A stretch of DNA of 39,886 bases from Deltaproteobacteria bacterium. Its GTDB lineage: Bacteria; Desulfobacterota; Syntrophia; Syntrophales; JAFGIO01. This document shows, piece after piece, positions 36,450 through 39,886 of the stretch. Every line of letters starts with the position of its first letter. Position 1 is the first letter of the stretch. The notes below the pieces were generated by a model. That model saw only the letters and a program-made list of their open reading frames with translations. It ran no database searches and was not told the DNA's origin. Position numbers and translations under genes: made by a program. Location of the stretch: NCBI GenBank assembly GCA_016929555.1, contig JAFGIO010000271.1, positions 1 through 39,886 of the forward strand. Direction: 5' to 3'.

Positions 36450-37604
36450 ATGTACAAGCATTTTACTTTTACCGGAGCGAGGCAGATCACCTTCGGATGC
36501 GGGTCCTTCCGGAAACTACCGGATCATATCGACGCCTTCAAGACGAGACGTCCCCTGATCGTCCTCGATCGGAGCCTTTCAGAAGCCGGTTTTACCGAAA
36601 AATTCACCGAGGCAATAGGCCCCAAGATGGAATTTGCCCTTTTCGACAAGGTGGAGCCGGAACCGCACCTGGCGCTGGCCGACGAGGGGGCCGCCTTTGC
36701 CCGCAGGCATAAGAGCGATATCGTCATCGGAATCGGCGGCGGCAGCGCCATGGATGTCGCCAAGGCCATTGCCGCCCTAGCGCCGAGCCGGTCCAAGGCG
36801 GCCGATTTTCTCGGATTGAACAAAGTCGCCGGCCCCGGCCTTCCAACAATCATGGTCCCCACGACGGCGGGAACGGGCAGCGAGGTCACCTTCACGGCCG
36901 TCTTCATCCGGCCGGAGCTGAAGAAAAAAGAGGGGATGAACAGCCCCTACCTCTACCCGGATCTGGCCCTGCTCGACCCGGAGCTCACCCGGAGCCTTCC
37001 GCCCGGCCCCACGGCTACGACGGGCATCGACGCCCTCTGCCACGCCATCGAATCCTATACCTCGATCAGCGCCTCCCCCATGAGCGAAACCTTTTCCCTG
37101 GAGGCGATCGGCCTGATCGCGGCGAACCTGAGGACCTGTGTCCACGACGGCGGCAACCTCGATGCCCGGGAAGGGATGCTCCTGGGGAGCCTCTATGCGG
37201 GCCTGGGGCTGGCAAATGCCGGGGTGACGGCCGTCCATTCCCTTTCCTATCCCTTGGGCGGCACGTACGGTATCCCCCACGGCCTCGCCAATACGATCAT
37301 GCTGGCCCCGGTCATGGCCTTCAATGTACCGGCATCCCTTGAGAAGTTTGCCGTCATTGCAGAGACGATGGGAGAGGTCATTGACGATCTGTCGCTGCGG
37401 GAGGCGGCCTTTCTTTCGGTGGAGGCCGTGGAGGATCTGATCGAGGATTGCGGCCTGGAAGAGCGGCTCGAAGACTTCGGGATCAAAGAAGAGGACTTCG
37501 AGGAACTAGCCAGGGCGGCCCTGACGGTGGCGAGACCGCTGGCGAACAATCCCCGCAAGGTCACCCTGGAAGACGCCGTCGCCATCTACGGCGACGCCCT
37601 GTGA
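36450..37604 (+). CDS. iron-containing alcohol dehydrogenase
   Basis: IGIGGGSAMDVAKAIAAL; PTTAGTGSEVT; GIDALCHAIESY; GIPHGLANTIMLAPVM. Confidence 0.94.
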   Translation: MYKHFTFTGARQITFGCGSFRKLPDHIDAFKTRRPLIVLDRSLSEAGFTEKFTEAIGPKMEFALFDKVEPEPHLALADEGAAFARRHKSDIVIGIGGGSAMDVAKAIAALAPSRSKAADFLGLNKVAGPGLPTIMVPTTAGTGSEVTFTAVFIRPELKKKEGMNSPYLYPDLALLDPELTRSLPPGPTATTGIDALCHAIESYTSISASPMSETFSLEAIGLIAANLRTCVHDGGNLDAREGMLLGSLYAGLGLANAGVTAVHSLSYPLGGTYGIPHGLANTIMLAPVMAFNVPASLEKFAVIAETMGEVIDDLSLREAAFLSVEAVEDLIEDCGLEERLEDFGIKEEDFEELARAALTVARPLANNPRKVTLEDAVAIYGDAL

Positions 37605-37662
37605 CCGTGTCGAACAGGCTTTTTTGAAAAGATCTTTTTGTAGGGATTCGGATCCGTTAATA

Positions 37663-37691
37663 AGTTGTCATTCCCGCGAAAGCGGGAAGCC
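37663..37691. repeat. short palindromic repeat GTTGTCATTCCCGCGAAAGCGGGAAGCCA
   Basis: TTCCCGCGAAAGCGGGAA perfect hairpin, resembling widespread TCATTCCCGCG...GCGGGAATCC intergenic repeats. Confidence 0.7.
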
Positions 37692-37736
37692 AGGGAATTT
37701 GTCATAGACGTCCCGGTTTTTGAAGGGAGGAAGAAC

Positions 37737-38936
37737 ATGGCTGGAGCGGAGCTGATCGGTCAAGAGGAAATCAGGGAGGTCGTTGGGGTTCTCGAATCAG
37801 GGATCCTGGCACGGTACGGGTTCGACGCGGAAAGAAAGGGGATCTACAAGGTACGGGCCTTCGAGGAGGCCTTCGCCCGCTACTGCGGGGCGGGTTACGC
37901 CCAGGCAGTCTCCTCGGGATCGGCGGCCCTGAAGGTGGCCCTGACAGCCCTCGACGTGGGGCCCGGCGACGAGGTCATCGTTCCCGCCTTCACCTTTCTG
38001 GCCACCTACGAGGCGGTCCTGGAGGTGGGCGCCATCCCCGTCATGGCCGACATCGACGGGACCCTGAACCTCGATCCCGCCGAGATAGAGAGAAAGAAGA
38101 CACCGCGGACGAAGGCCGTCATTCCCGTCCACATGTGCGGCTCCGGGGCGCACATCGACCGGATCGTGGAGACCGCCCGCCGGAACGGCCTGCTCGTCCT
38201 TGAGGACAACGCCCAAGGCTGCGGGGCCTCCTTCCGGGGAAAGAAGCTCGGGACCTTCGGCGACATGGGGATCTTCAGCTTCGACCATTACAAGACCATT
38301 ACGACCGGCGAGGGGGGAATGGTCCTGACGAACGACCGGAACCTCCATTTGCGGGCCGAGTGGTACCACGATCACGGCCACGACCACCTGGGGGCGGACC
38401 GTGCCCTGGACGGGCGGACGATCCTCGGCTTCAACTACCGGATGAACGAGATCCAGGGCGCCATCGGTCTGGTTCAACTGCGGAAGCTCGACGAACTCAT
38501 CGCTGCCCAGCAGCGAAACAAGAGAGAGATCAAGGAGATGCTATCGGGGATTCCGGGCGTCGGCTTCCGGGAGCTCGTCGATCCCGAGGGCGATTCGGCC
38601 ACCTTCCTCGCCTTCAACCTGCCCGAGGAGGTCCTGGCCGAACGCTTCCAGAAGGCCCTGGCCGAGCAGGGGGTCGGCACCGTCTGCTTCAAGCGCAACT
38701 TCTGGCATTACGTGCCCAACTGGGAGCACTTTCTGGCCCGCTCGACGGCCAACTCCAGGAAGCACCCCTACAGCCATCCCGCCAACAACGGCGCCGTCGC
38801 CTACGACCGCAGCGCCATTCCCCGGGCCGAGGACATCTTGGGCAGGACCCTCGTCATGGGGCTGGCGGTCAGGATGCCCCCGGAGCGGATGGACAAGATC
38901 CGCGGCGCCCTGGAACAGGCGGCCAGGGTGCTTTAG
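37737..38936 (+). CDS. DegT/DnrJ/EryC1/StrS aminotransferase
   Basis: GDEVIVPAFTFLATYEAVLEVGAIPVMADID; EDNAQGCGASFRGKKLGTFGDMGIFSFDHYKTITTGEGGMV. Confidence 0.93.
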   Translation: MAGAELIGQEEIREVVGVLESGILARYGFDAERKGIYKVRAFEEAFARYCGAGYAQAVSSGSAALKVALTALDVGPGDEVIVPAFTFLATYEAVLEVGAIPVMADIDGTLNLDPAEIERKKTPRTKAVIPVHMCGSGAHIDRIVETARRNGLLVLEDNAQGCGASFRGKKLGTFGDMGIFSFDHYKTITTGEGGMVLTNDRNLHLRAEWYHDHGHDHLGADRALDGRTILGFNYRMNEIQGAIGLVQLRKLDELIAAQQRNKREIKEMLSGIPGVGFRELVDPEGDSATFLAFNLPEEVLAERFQKALAEQGVGTVCFKRNFWHYVPNWEHFLARSTANSRKHPYSHPANNGAVAYDRSAIPRAEDILGRTLVMGLAVRMPPERMDKIRGALEQAARVL

Positions 38937-38954
38937 CGCAAGGAGCGGCAGGCT

Positions 38955-39886
38955 ATGATCGTCGTCACCGGCGGCGCCGGATTCATCGGGAGCGCCTTCA
39001 TCTGGAAGCTCAACGGTCTGGGCATCGGGGACATCCTCGTCGTCGACGAACTGGGCGAATCGGAGAAGTGGCGAAACCTCGTCAACCGAAACTATGCGGA
39101 CTACGTCCACAAGGACGATTTCCTCCGGATGGTCCTGAGCGATACGGTTCCCTACGACGTCAGCGCCATCGTCCACATGGGGGCCTGCTCCTCGACGACG
39201 GAGCGTGACGCCGACTACCTCATGGAGAACAACTACCGCTACTCCTGCCGCTTGGCCGAATGGGCGCTGAAGCGCGCGGTCCGCTTCCTCTACGCCAGCT
39301 CCGCGGCCACCTACGGCGACGGCACCCGGGGCTTTTCCGACGACGACAAGGCGACCCCGACGCTCCGCCCCATCAACAGGTACGGCTACTCCAAGCAGCG
39401 CTTCGACCTCTGGGTACTGCGGCAGGGCCTGGAGGGCAAGGTGGCGGGCCTCAAGTTCTTCAACGTCTTCGGGCCGAACGAATACCACAAGGGGGACATG
39501 ACGAGCGTCGTCTACAAGGCCTGCCGGCAGATCGAACAGACGGGCAGGGTGCGGCTCTTCAAATCGGCGCGGCCCGACTACGGCGACGGAGGGCAGATGC
39601 GTGATTTCGTCTACGTAAAGGACTGCACGGAGGTGATGCAGTGGCTCCTCGAACACAGCGAGGCCAACGGCATCTTCAATGTGGGCACCGGCCGGGCGCG
39701 CACCTGGAACGACCTGATCGGGGCCGTCTTCGCGGCCCTGGGGCGCAAGCCCCAGATCGAGTACATCGACATGCCCGCTGAGCTTCGCAGCCAGTACCAG
39801 TACTTCACCGAGGCGAAGATGGAGAAGCTCCGGTCCCGGGGCTGCCCCGCCGCCTTCGGCCCCCTGGAGGAGACCGTCCGCGACTA
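38955..39886 (+). CDS. hldD: ADP-L-glycero-D-manno-heptose-6-epimerase-like (partial at window end)
   Basis: MIVVTGGAGFIGSAFIWKLNGLGIGDILVVDEL; HMGACSSTTERDADYLMENNYRYS. Confidence 0.85.
   Translation, partial: MIVVTGGAGFIGSAFIWKLNGLGIGDILVVDELGESEKWRNLVNRNYADYVHKDDFLRMVLSDTVPYDVSAIVHMGACSSTTERDADYLMENNYRYSCRLAEWALKRAVRFLYASSAATYGDGTRGFSDDDKATPTLRPINRYGYSKQRFDLWVLRQGLEGKVAGLKFFNVFGPNEYHKGDMTSVVYKACRQIEQTGRVRLFKSARPDYGDGGQMRDFVYVKDCTEVMQWLLEHSEANGIFNVGTGRARTWNDLIGAVFAALGRKPQIEYIDMPAELRSQYQYFTEAKMEKLRSRGCPAAFGPLEETVRD

Noticed and set aside
1-39886. CRISPR array, tRNA or rRNA genes
   Set aside because: No regularly spaced direct repeats, no recognisable tRNA cloverleaf and no rRNA sequence noticed by eye; a tRNAscan/Infernal run would be decisive.

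Overview
The window looks like a fragment of a GC-rich Desulfobacterota/Syntrophales-like chromosome (lineage is inference). Positions ~1-3200 are an integron-type gene-cassette array with three attC-like sites and no integrase in view. Cassettes are an unknown protein, a DUF3800-like protein, an ORF-less ~277 bp cassette and an HNH protein. Positions ~3200-13300 are an accessory/acyl-CoA region: ferredoxin, TetR, acyl-CoA ligase, two enoyl-CoA hydratases, an IS91-like transposase relic, a diverged three-copy repeat, and a high-GC TPP enzyme that appears captured with the tail of its former upstream gene. Positions ~13300-39886 are mostly core genes: radical SAM proteins, pcm, nlpD-like, carD, PIN/TRAM, ispD, ispF, gltX, pgk, rsmG, trmJ-like, Fe-ADH, DegT aminotransferase, hldD. 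The most striking observation is the minus-strand operon 15541-20439. Its first gene reads as a circularly permuted cofactor-independent phosphoglycerate mutase: the C-terminal half comes before the N-terminal half in one ORF. It is followed by a macrodomain protein, a two-subunit CoA-transferase whose A subunit has an in-frame TGA, and a metallophosphoesterase. All calls come from reading the sequence; no database search was run.
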